Positions 54,201 through 64,000 of a stretch of DNA of 64,000 nucleotides are shown in pieces (the first letter of the stretch is position 1; every line of letters starts with the position of its first letter). A model generated the notes under the pieces. The model had not been told where the DNA came from, made no database searches, and saw nothing but the letters and a program-made list of their open reading frames with translations. Source of the stretch: Blepharisma japonicum. Its lineage: Eukaryota; Ciliophora; Heterotrichea; Heterotrichida; Blepharismidae. Made by a program: the position numbers and the translations under genes. The stretch spans positions 124,001 to 188,000 of the forward strand of contig CATKHK010000017.1 in NCBI GenBank assembly GCA_949751835.1, given 5' to 3'.

Positions 54201-56081
54201 AGGGCATTTGGAAAGGGCTCATCTAATATAAGGTAAAATCATTGCTGGGATGCTTGTTTCTGTGCAGTTTTGAATCAGATTTAATGATACTTCTTTAATT
54301 GCAGACAAAATATATTTTGATGGAGAATTTTGAATCAATTCTTGTAAATATGATAGAGATAGCGTAAAATTTCCTAGCTTTGAGGCTTGAATAGCTGCTT
54401 GCATTTGAAAAGTATTTCTAGAAAGTTGAAGTAAATCGGTTAAGTAATATAAGCTTGACAAGCTTAGACATTTTTGTTGAAGTCGTTTAGAAGGAGTTTC
54501 TCCATCAATTCTTTTTCGTTTTCTTCTCCCTGATGATTTTTCAAATACATTATTTTCATCATTTTTACTTGACAAACTTTTCAAGTAAGGTATCATACAC
54601 TTTATAAGCACAGAAATTCTTATATTTTCATCAGCGAATTCTGTAAGTGTCAAATGGATTTTAAACTCATTTGCAAGCTTCTTTATTTGTAAAGCGCAAG
54701 CTTGGCTTTTGTTTCAATCCTTTCATGATTTTTTGTCAGATCTTGAAATATATTCTCCTAAAAATATGACTCCTCTTATACCTAAATTATAAAATTCACT
54801 ACTCCAAGGCAATGATTCACTAAACTGAGCTTCAACAATAGCTACACATCTTCAATAAACTGTTTCCACTGTTTTAATTCTTTCTTTTTCATCTTTAATC
54901 CCTTTTAATATTTCTGGTATTTTATCTTCCATATTCCTGCATATCAATTCGAAAATATATTCACTATAAGCGTCTTCTGAATTCAACCAATCAAAAACTT
55001 GTGAAATTTTCAGCCCATCTTGAAGTGCGGAGCTGTCTCCTGATTTTAATACATAAAGAAAAAACGCAGAGGTTTGAAATCTGTCTCTAACTATAATGTC
55101 ATGCTCACTATATTTCGCATTTATTTGCCAAAAATCTACTAATCCTTTTTGGGTTAGCAGCTGAGATTTATAACATGTAGGGAATGCAAGAGACTGCTCA
55201 AGGATTTCTACAAATATTGGAGGGATTGGCTTTTTGGAGTGAGGCAAAAGATCGACTGTGCCTCTGGCTTTCAGTTCGATATCTTGGATGTTTTGGATGG
55301 CAATTGCTATTTGGTTTTCGAGGTTACTTGTGTATTCCATTTGTTCAATTATATAGTACAAGTGGCTGAGCAAGACTTGGTCAAGATCTAAATGCCTTTC
55401 TTTTACATATTCTTTTAGCTGAAAAATTCTTTCTGATAGCTCTTCTCCATTTTTGGCTCTTTTTAGCATCTCTGATGCTATTGAAAAATCATCATCTAAA
55501 AAATCATTAGAAAGTGACAGTGATAATTTGTATCTTTCTTTCATATCAACTAGTAATTTCAATTTTGATTGAAATGAGAGAAATTCTTCAGATGGAAAAT
55601 ACTGAGAAAATTCTTGCTGGCTGCGAATTCTCGCGTTTGCTATTGTTGAAATTTTTGTTGGGATTCCAAGTCTGCACGCAAAAATAGGTGAATGGGTTAT
55701 AAGCTTTGTTGTTGCATATGCATCATGGTAGTTGGAAATCGCTTCGATGCTTTTTGCTCGGCTTATGATCGATTTTTCTAAACAAATTAATTGATCTTTT
55801 GTGAGATTAGGTATTACTTTGAGCTGTACTCAATAAGAAAATTCACTTAATGGGGTTGTGAGAGGTATGGATGCTATTATATCTTGTATGTGGTTTGGTA
55901 AAGTTTCAAATTCAGAGTTGTGTTTATTGTAAAGATATATCCCGAGTCTTACATGACCATTTTCAAACAGAGAAGTTAATTCATTCAATATATTTGAAGA
56001 TGACAATCTAAGATTCCTTATATTTGATTTTTCGGGAGTTCCCAATGAAATAGAGTTGCTGTTTTGAGATTGAATATCCAT
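51249..56081 (-). CDS. Giant helical-repeat protein, Sec39/NBAS-like
   Basis: One intronless 1610-aa protein spans this block when about ten TGA codons are read as Trp; all segments stay in one frame. It is helical throughout. A section near residues 620-640 (PYIRWALSKCPPEEISDFL) resembles the end of the Sec39 domain of NBAS, the subunit of the Dsl1/NRZ complex that tethers COPI vesicles at the ER. A CHYC pair occurs later. NBAS in animals has an N-terminal beta-propeller; none is seen here. The related kinetochore protein ROD is the main alternative. Confidence 0.65.
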
Positions 56082-56275
56082 TATGCCGCCTTTTTAATTA
56101 TTTGTATATGGACACTCAATTTGAAGAATCACTTAATTTCTTAATTTTTGTTAGAATTTAAGCCTAGTTTTACACTATCTTTATTAATTGCGCAGCTAAA
56201 ATAAATTATAATTACTTTTACAAATTCTTCTTCAGAATTATTAAATTTAATCGGCTTAGTTAAATATCTTCTTAA

Positions 56276-57052
56276 TTAAGGAAACTGAGCTAAATGATGT
56301 GCATTAGTAGCTTCCAAAATCACTTTAAATGCTGGCTTAAGTGAAGCTCCACCAACTAAGAATCCATCAACGTCAGGCTGTGCAATCAATTGTGCAGCGT
56401 TTTGGTCAGTGACAGATCCTCCATAGATAATTCTTGTATGAGCAGCTACTTCAGCGCTAACATTGGTGCCTAGCCAATTTCTGATCATAGCATGAACTTC
56501 TTGAGCTTGATCTGGTGTTGCATTTCTTCCAGTTCCAATAGCCCAGACTGGTTCGTAAGCCAAAACGACCTTGCTCCAATCAGTAATTCCTTCCTTAAGT
56601 GCAGTCAATTGTCTAGCAACTACATCAAGGGTAACGCCAGCTTCTCTCTCTTGAAGATTTTCTCCAAAGCATGCAATTACGCTAAGGCCGTGGGCCAAAG
56701 CTCTATTGACTTTTTTGGAGACAACATCATCTGTTTCTCCATAAAGAGTTCTTCTTTCAGAGTGACCTAATATGGTCCAGCTGAGTCCTAAGTCAATTAT
56801 TTGTTCTGCTGCCACCTCGCCTGTAAAAGCACCTGGGCCAGTCAAGCTGCAATTTTGAGCTGAGACAGAAATTTCAGGCTTAAGAAGGGATCTTGCACTT
56901 TGCAAATGGATTGAAACTGGAGCGACAACAACTTGAACTCTAGCAAAGTCGATCTGAGTAGGGTTCAAAACCTGCTCAATTAGCTCTCTGACTGAAGCTT
57001 GGGTTCCATTGGACTTCCAATTACCACCAACAAAGAATTGTCTGTGAGCCAT
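56276..57052 (-). CDS. TPI: Triosephosphate isomerase
   Basis: 258 aa with the complete TPI signature: GGNWKSNG (Lys13), ILGHSERR (His97), AYEPVWAIGTG (Glu167) and IIYGGSVT. It interconverts dihydroxyacetone phosphate and glyceraldehyde-3-phosphate in glycolysis. C/G-rich codons and exclusive TGG for Trp mark it as highly expressed. No introns. Confidence 0.98.
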   Translation of the reverse strand: MAHRQFFVGGNWKSNGTQASVRELIEQVLNPTQIDFARVQVVVAPVSIHLQSARSLLKPEISVSAQNCSLTGPGAFTGEVAAEQIIDLGLSWTILGHSERRTLYGETDDVVSKKVNRALAHGLSVIACFGENLQEREAGVTLDVVARQLTALKEGITDWSKVVLAYEPVWAIGTGRNATPDQAQEVHAMIRNWLGTNVSAEVAAHTRIIYGGSVTDQNAAQLIAQPDVDGFLVGGASLKPAFKVILEATNAHHLAQFP

Positions 57053-57429
57053 TATATTTTATATGCTGGATTTATTACAGGGATTTTTGCTGATAATACT
57101 AAAGGATAAAAAATAGTGAGACAGAAATGGAAATAACTTTTAAGGCACAATACTATGATAGCTCTAATTCTTTAGAAATAAAAGATTTTTACAAAAGTCA
57201 TCAATAAATAAGAACTTAATATTTATATTTAAAAATATTTATAAGAAAGCCAATAGTGAGAAATTAAAGTAAAATCCTGAATTTCTTTTAAAATTCGTAA
57301 AAAAAATATTAACTTTAAAAACTTTCGAGTTTATTTTTAAAATGCCCATTTCACTGCTGTTATCCATCAATACTCATTTTTCACCTAGTTCATATGATTA
57401 TTTCTCCCTAAGCGAATAATTAAAATAAG
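57053..57429. other. Intergenic region, divergent promoter
   Basis: Lies between the TPI and Not4-like starts. A 24-codon upstream ORF starts at about 57343; whether it is translated is unknown. Confidence 0.45.
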
Positions 57430-58440
57430 ATGGAATCAAGCGCAGCTGGAATTTCTCTCTCTCCTCAAATTCCTTATCCTCCAACATATATTTCTCAAGT
57501 TCCCAAAAATCCACCTACTGGAACCCCTTCTCAGACTTCTTCTAAAAAACGAAACAAAAACAAGAAAAGGCCAATTCCATTAAACCTCGCTGAACTTTCA
57601 AACGCAAGGGTAATCCAAAGTAATTTAATCTATGTTACAAATATTCCATCCCAATTGGCCAACGAAGACCTGCTGAAACGCTATGAGTACTTCGGACAGT
57701 ATGGAAATATAAAGAAATTCTCTGTAAATAAGTCTATTACACATGGAGAAACTGACACTGAGCCCACTTACGTGGCCTATGTCACCTACTCCTCAGACGA
57801 AGAAGCTGCTTTATGCCTAAAAGCAGTCAACAATTTCGAATTGGAAGGAAATACTCTAATCGCCACATATGGCACAACGAAATACTGTGCATATTTTCTC
57901 AAAGGAAACCCTTGCCCCAAAAAAGAGTGTTTATATCTGCATAAGTTAGGAAACCAAGGAGATACCTTAGCCAGAGACATTATGCCCAATGTAAAGCATA
58001 TCCAGCCTCAGGATGCAGCTATTGATAGGCTGAAAGTTGTTATTGTTCCTCCTGATCATAATACAAAATTGCCTATAGCGAGGGTTGTGAGGCAAAGAGC
58101 GACTAGTGCAGGATCAACGTCACCAAAGAGATTTAGAAACTCAGATCGACCCAGAAACCGAGTTTTTCATTTGGTGGAGAGCGAAGACCAAGGAGTAGAG
58201 ATTCCAGAAATTGTAAATAAATTAAGGAAAATCGCTTCACCTTGCCAAGATATTGTAGAAGTGCCAAGTGATGCGATCGAAGAAATTATGAGTCCTGCTA
58301 GTCCGGATAGTAGATGGGCTTCAGATGTATTAGATATTTCTCCTTATCCTTATCCTCTGACTCCTAATCCACTTCGACTTGTAATTGAAGAAGATAAAGT
58401 TTTAATAGCTCCAAAACCATATAGAGCGAAATTCTCTTAA
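57430..58440 (+). CDS. CNOT4/Not4-like protein without RING
   Basis: 336 aa. A basic leader (about 40-48, KKRNKNKKR) precedes an RRM: RVIQSNLIYVTNIPSQLA, then YFGQYGNIKKFSVNK, then TYVAYVTYSSDEEAA. The CCCH-type finger follows directly (YGTTKYCAYF, CPKKECLYLH), exactly the Not4 order and motif wording. Not4 is an E3 ligase of the CCR4-NOT complex, but its N-terminal C4C4 RING is missing: the region before the RRM has no cysteines. The C-terminal half is disordered. Confidence 0.88.
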   Translation: MESSAAGISLSPQIPYPPTYISQVPKNPPTGTPSQTSSKKRNKNKKRPIPLNLAELSNARVIQSNLIYVTNIPSQLANEDLLKRYEYFGQYGNIKKFSVNKSITHGETDTEPTYVAYVTYSSDEEAALCLKAVNNFELEGNTLIATYGTTKYCAYFLKGNPCPKKECLYLHKLGNQGDTLARDIMPNVKHIQPQDAAIDRLKVVIVPPDHNTKLPIARVVRQRATSAGSTSPKRFRNSDRPRNRVFHLVESEDQGVEIPEIVNKLRKIASPCQDIVEVPSDAIEEIMSPASPDSRWASDVLDISPYPYPLTPNPLRLVIEEDKVLIAPKPYRAKFS

Positions 58441-58494
58441 GTAAAATAAATTTGAATTATAACCAAATCTATTTATACCAATTTAAATTTGTTA

Positions 58495-61400
58495 TTATAT
58501 ATATGAATCTTCAAGACAGCTTATTACACTTACATCCTCACCAAAATCTTTTAACTCTGGATTATCTTGTAGCATATTCTTATAGTCATTTCTGTTGTCC
58601 AATAGTTCATTCTTCGCTTTTTTGTGTTTAATTGCTGCATCAGTGTTGATCCAAGATTTTTCAAAAATTCTCATAACTCCTCCAATAGCACTCATAACCC
58701 CAAAAACTGAACCCAGCAAAGTGCTTATTAATGTAATAAAAGTTTGTTTAGCCAGCCTCGTTGTATACAAACTTGTATCACTTTTATCAAGCCAGATTTG
58801 CAGCTTCAAATCAGAAGTGAATGGCAGCCTAAATAAAAGTTACTCTGTTATTGTATATTGTGAGCCTCCAACTGGTGAAGAAGCAATTGAAACATGATAC
58901 CCAGTTAGTTTGCTAGCCCAATCAGAAACATATGATCTGAATAGCGAAGGAGTCATAGTAAAATAGAATTTTGTTGGGTTGTAGCCTCGAAAAACTGAAT
59001 TTTCGTCTGGAATAAGAACTTCATTAATACTGCTAATTTCATTTGGAATTGACGACGTCGACGTGACATTTACACTAATTGCAGAAGTGTAGCTGGAAAC
59101 TTCTAAAAGATTATACTGGACATAAGCCCCAGTCTCAATTACGCAGTTCGTACAATATAATTTTATAGTGCAGTCGTTTTCTGCAGTCTTTTCGCATTCT
59201 ACATGAATAGAATCATAAGTTATGTAATATAAATCATGGGTTATAGATGATTTGCATGCTGTTCCTTGTGCACACTCACCACCATATCTATAAAATGTAG
59301 TTATGATCATTATAGAAGCAGGGAAGACTGAGACATCATTTTCCAAAGTTACCAATGGAACTAAAGCCTTTGTTTCTTCAATATTATTCATGTCATAGGT
59401 TATTATGTCAGAACAAATCAGAATGATTGCAAGAATTATAAAAAAAATGCTGAAAAGACCTCCTATTTTGGTTTTCATAAGCTTCATTGGAGCGTCGAGT
59501 TTGTAATTGTGTTTATCTGAGTATAAGTCTATTGATAATAGCTGACTTCTTGCTGCTCTCACAAAGTAAATCATAATAAATACGAAAAAGGAGACAATCA
59601 TAACAGCAATAATCATATAATTAGTTGCATCCTGAGCGTCACCGTCAGTTTTGCCATAGAGTTTAGGCTGAACTGATTCTGAAATAGCATCTACAGAGTC
59701 ATCTAAAGGCACAGTGCTTCCTACAGGGCAAGTTTTGCCAGCTGGGCAATTCATGCAGACAGAAGCTCCTTCATTATTATTAAAAGAATTTTGGCTGCAT
59801 GGATAGCACTGCCTAGCAGTATTGGCACCCTCAGATGGATTAAAACTACCTTTAGGACATTGGTAGCATGAAGAAAGCCCATAATCATCAGAATAGCTAC
59901 CTTTTGAGCACTCAATGCATTGGTTATTACTTAAATAAGTCCCTGGACTGCACGTATAAGGACAAGGGTTCATATTAGGACATTTCAAGTCTACTTCCAA
60001 AAAGCTTGCTTTTGTCACTGAAGTTCTCATCGCTTGGCCAAAAACAGCTCCTCCTCCATGAATATAAAGAGTTGTTTTATAATATGTAAAAGCAGAATTA
60101 TAATAGTAATCAGGAAGGCTAGATATCGTATTAAAAGTGTTTGTACTTAAGCCTAAAATATAAATATCATTGAAAACATCAGTTGACCATTGTTCGCCTC
60201 CCATGACGACGATGGTTTGATCCATTTTTTTAATTGCTGCTTGCGCTCTATTCGTAAGCGGAGTTGAACCATTTGTGGTATAAATTTTGGTTCATAATTG
60301 ACTTGTAAAATTAAAAGAGTCTATGTCTCCTAATGGAACTTCTCCATCAGCAGTTCCGTACATAGCGATTAAGTTTATATTTCCATAGTCATCAACTTCC
60401 AGCTCACATACAGGGCCAATAACTGGGGTCGGGCCTCCTTCTCCACTTCCATCATAAATTAGTGTATATTCATTAGTTCCACTGTCGTATCGTCATACTT
60501 CTCTTGATAGCCCTGCACTCGTTTTTCCACCAAAAATAAAGATATAAGGCATTGATATTTGTATGCATGCCCCTGTCCTTGCGCTGGGACTAGAACTTGA
60601 GGTTGGCTCAACTTGCTGCCAGATTTCTGACAATGTGTTAAATTGATACATATCATTTAAATACCCAGAACTGTCCTTTCCACCAAAAATAATCATAACG
60701 TCCCCTTGAGAGCTTGCAGCATGACCAGACCTAGCTGTTGGAGTCGTTCCTTGTGCTTTGACTGATTCCCAATGAGCATCATCTAGATAATAAATCCACA
60801 AATCATTCATATAAGCATTTCCATTAAACCCTCCAAATAGATATAGAAGTCCATCCATCACACACAGAGAATGGCTCTCACGAGAACTTGGTCCATTAAA
60901 AAGTGAGCTTAAAGTTTTATAAGTCAGTGGATTTTTGGTAAGATCAAATTGGACAAGATCATTCATTATTCCATTAGCATTGCTATAGCCTCCAAAAATA
61001 TAAAAAGCAGTATCTGAAGCAGCATATGAAAAGGAGTCTCTGGGAATGGTGTTTTCTTCACCAGTGTTATAAGAGACACTCATTTGTACTCATTTAAAGT
61101 CTGGGTCTGTGAAATCAAGCTTCATTATGTTTTTTACATCACTACTGGTGGTATCAGACCACCCATATAATAAATAGGCTGCTTTGTTATAGATAATGCT
61201 TCCTGAAAAATATCTGTATTCATATTTATAGCTGGGATTTGTAATATTAATCCATAAATTCGATGATAAATCAAATCGAAAAGTGTCAGTGTTGGCAAAG
61301 TCTTTGTTTGTGTCTCTGTTTTCTGAAATATCCCCTCCAAATACATAAATAAATCCATTGTAATATTGAACTAAAGGACCGTTTAAACGATTTGGAACTA

Positions 61401-62002
61401 CTGAAGTTGTATTTACGTATTTTGTCCATGTCACCGAATTAACGTCGAATCTATATTGATTTTACACATATAAGGAGTTTGAAAAGCCTGTTGATTTTGA
61501 CCCGCCAAATACAATGAACTTCAAATTCCCACTCCCATCCACATACTTAGAATACCCAAATCTAAATCTGGAAGAAGGAACCGAGCCTTTTTGTGATATT
61601 TGTGTCCATTGCAAGCTTGTTAAATCATAGGCTCACATATCATTTTGAGGGCCATTATCAGAGTTTCCTCCAAAAATATAGAGCATTGAATTATCAGAGT
61701 CGACCCAACACCCATGTGTAAACCGAGGAACTAACTTTAAAATTACGTGGAGAATTTGCTGAGATTGGGACTAAATTTTGCCATATATTTGAAGTCAAAT
61801 TAAACTCTCATACAGCGTTATAGGTTGCAGAAATCCCTTGATTGCCTCCGAAAATTATAACAGAATTATCAAGAGTGTAATAGTCTCCACAGGAATATTG
61901 CCGGTAGCTTGGAGGAGTGTCAGTTGAAGGGAGCCTTGTAAAGCTTAGAGCGAGTGCATTATATACGAGAAATAGAACGAGGAAAGTAACTGATTTCATC
62001 AT
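58495..62002 (-). CDS. Kelch / Cys-rich / multi-TM cell-surface protein
   Basis: Four exons (introns 58829-58843, 61451-61465, 61731-61746) give 1153 aa. A signal peptide (MMKSVTFLVLFLVYNALA) leads into about 600 residues of kelch repeats (IFGGN, YVFGGD, YLFGGF, IIFGGK blades). A Cys-rich GCC2/GCC3 ephrin-receptor-like region follows (about 663-748; CSKGSYSDDYGLSSCYQCPK). TM1 (about 785-804), TM2 (about 838-856), a lumenal or outer segment with several Cys, and a third TM (about 1073-1098) come next. The C-terminus is acidic and cytosolic. A surface adhesion or recognition role is inferred. Several Trp are TGA. Confidence 0.88.
58829..58843 (-). other. 15-nt intron
   Basis: GTAACTTTTATTTAG on the minus strand, A at position 10; splits a Glu codon. 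Confidence 0.9.
61451..61465 (-). other. 15-nt intron
   Basis: GTAAAATCAATATAG on the minus strand, A at position 10; splits a Val codon. Confidence 0.9.
61731..61746 (-). other. 16-nt intron
   Basis: GTAATTTTAAAGTTAG on the minus strand; A at both positions 10 and 11. Removal restores a kelch blade (LPRFTHG ... IFGGN). Confidence 0.85.
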
Positions 62003-62574
62003 TATATCAATTGGAAAATTAATGCCAGATTTACAATATAAATTAATGAAATATGCCTCATAATACGTTGAATTTTTTTAGTTTAATGAAAGTATTAGTT
62101 TGATTTAGAAAAAGCTGGTTATTTTAGTGAATTAATTGATAAGTGATATTTTATATTAATAAAATATCTTTGGGTAAATAAATTTATGCAAGCAGGAGTT
62201 TTTACATATTCAGTTAAAATTATAAATGTTTTTATATTAATTATTAAAGTTTCAATGGATTCTTCTTAATAAAATTGCCACCATGACTAATTGAGTAAAA
62301 TATGTATATAATAATAATGATAAATAAATGGAGATTTTGGTTTAGGCCAAATCAATAGTTTACTCCTTAATAATAGGATTAAATTTAACCTACTTATATA
62401 TGTACAATGGTTATGAAATTTTCTTCAATTTCTTCATCATGCTATTATATTTTTCGATACCAATTATGGCAAGTTTTTTCCTTGTGAATTAACCTAATTA
62501 TATCATTAATATATGATAAAAATTTATTTTACAATTAATAATTGGGCAAAAAAAATGCAACTTTTCATTTTAAA
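62003..62574. other. AT-rich intergenic region
   Basis: Mostly featureless. A 30-codon hydrophobic plus-strand ORF (62400-62492) is present but unsupported. Confidence 0.5.
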
Positions 62575-63948
62575 TTATTTCTCATCTTTAATTGTCCGAG
62601 CCACCCAATCAGATTTCGATAGCATATAAGAAAGTATGCTAGCAGCCATAATTGTACCCAGAAGCATTGCATACCAAATCCCATAAATTCCATACCCAGC
62701 ATGAAACCCAAACACATATCCCAATGGTATCGCAAAAATATAATATGACATAAATATTGCCAAAAAGGCTATTTTTTGTTGAGCAATCCCTTTCATAACA
62801 CCACAAAGCACTGCTTGTAAGCTGTCTATCATATTAAACAGCATCCCTGGTATAAGTAAAGCAGATATCATCTCAGCAACTTCAGTATCATATGTATACA
62901 AATTGCTTATATATACTCTAAAAATAATAGCAATAATATTTAAAAATCCATTTATACACAGCACAAGTATTGCGGAAGCTCATGAATACAGTTTCGCCCT
63001 ATAAGACTCTTCGTTTCCAACTAAATTCCCTACCACAGCACATGTTGAAATTCCAAGTCCAAGAGGAATCATAAATAAAAATGTTGTTGTCGTTGCGACG
63101 CTGACATGTGCTGCCTGAGCCTTGGGACCCAAGAAGCTTGCTTCAAACTGTGTAATTTCAAAATTCAGCTGGTCAAATACCATTGTCCCTGCAGATGGTA
63201 ATGCATATTTCAAAAACTTAAAAATTTCAGGACCAAAGTTAGAGAAATCGCATTTTAGGCATACTTTTCGATCTAAGTCAAAAATTCTGATAATAGATAG
63301 CATAAAAAAGAAATTGGAAAAATAAGTAATTGCAGTAGCATAGCCGACTCCTCGTTCAGATAGGTTAAAATGAACAGCAAATAGTCAGTCCCAAAATATA
63401 TGGAGAGTTGTGGTAGTGGCATTTACTGCTAATCCTGGCCAAAAATAGCCTTGTGCTTGTAAAAATCTTCGATAAAAGTCAAAGCTTAAAAAGAACCAGA
63501 GTCCATAGAGCACTACTGATAAATAATTATAGCTATAAACAGCTAACTTTTCAGGGATCCCCATAAGCATCAAGACTTCGGTTGTGTATAAAAATCCAAT
63601 TGAAATAGGGATAAAAGCTACTGATAATACAAATAATCCTCTTTGGAGCCAAATCCCTACCATTGCGTATTGTTTATTTCCATGAGCCTGCGAACATAGA
63701 GTATCAATTCCTCCAGCAAGTCCTCATCCTGCAGAAATGCCAATAAAATTTCCTCACATATTTCCAAGACCAATTCCATCCAATTTTTCTAAATCAATAT
63801 TTCCTATGAAAAACATATTGATAAGCTCCACTGTGAATTGAAGTATGAATGATAAAATCGAAGGCCATGCTAATTTTAGCAGAGTCATAGCTGCAGATAA
63901 AAGTGTTTCTTTTTCAGCATCAATTAGTGGTGTGCTTAGGCCATCCAT
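62575..63948 (-). CDS. MATE-family multidrug/toxin efflux transporter
   Basis: 457 aa read through five TGA Trp codons. It has about twelve TM segments and typical MATE motifs: LAWPSILSFILQFTVELINM, AGGIDTLCSQAHGNKQYAMV and GLGISTCAVVGNLVG. MATE proteins export organic cations by proton or sodium antiport at the plasma membrane or vacuole. The full length fits the eukaryotic family, and the gene is complete within the window; the start ATG is 52 bp from the right edge. Confidence 0.95.
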
Positions 63949-64000
63949 GTATAGGAATTTTATTTGATAACATTTTGCTTTATCAAATTATTGCTAACAT

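Noticed and set aside
1-64000. tRNA, rRNA, CRISPR, telomere repeats or virus-like elements
   Set aside because: No convincing example was seen by eye; a tRNA or repeat scan was not possible.

Overview
The window reads as macronuclear DNA of a heterotrich ciliate, most likely Blepharisma or a close relative. Two direct observations support this. First, TGA is read as tryptophan inside many genes (for example in the TRWYRAPE motif of a kinase), while genes end only with TAA or TAG. Second, reading frames are interrupted by ultra-short GT...AG introns: nine of exactly 15 nt and one of 16 nt. Every 15-nt intron has A at position 10. That combination is known from Blepharisma; Stentor shares the introns but uses the standard code. 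The DNA is AT-rich, intergenic gaps are short, and genes lie on both strands. The species is inferred and was not confirmed by a search.

Layout. 0.8-5.1 kb: small Tim chaperone, CDPK, an unusual MIP channel, and a MAK/ICK-type kinase. 5.2-8.0 kb: CEP19-like protein, a membrane-anchored tubulin-ligase-family (TTL) enzyme, and a LITAF-like protein. 8.1-19.5 kb: coiled-coil and adaptor genes (880-aa coiled coil, AMPK-type CBM plus IQ protein, zinc-finger/coiled-coil protein, PX protein, 14-3-3, two almost abutting genes). 19.8-24.5 kb: importin-alpha-like, ERV41/46-like and a golgin-like coiled coil. 24.9-27.4 kb: tandem acid lipases. 27.6-32.9 kb: second LITAF-like protein, ISCU, a small two-TM protein, PP2C, and BRCT-PolX polymerase. 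33.3-36.4 kb: PH-kinase and kelch protein. 36.4-37.2 kb: an anomalous segment with decayed-looking reading frames. 37.2-48.8 kb: importin-5, EF-hand proteins, a CaaX microprotein, Rab, GDPD. 49-56 kb: two-TM protein, DHHC acyltransferase, and a 1610-aa Sec39/NBAS-like protein. 56.3-64 kb: TPI, a RING-less Not4-like protein, a kelch/Cys-rich/TM receptor-like protein, and a MATE transporter.

Together the genes are mostly housekeeping and signalling: nuclear import, early secretory and endosomal traffic (ERV, Rab, Sec39, DHHC, LITAF), calcium signalling (CDPK and EF-hand proteins) and ciliary control. No CRISPR array, rRNA, tRNA, virus-like element or intact transposon was recognised. The clearest oddities are the secretory-topology TTL enzyme, the MIP channel with altered NPA motifs, the CVIM-ending microprotein, the RING-less Not4, and the segment at 36.4-36.9 kb.
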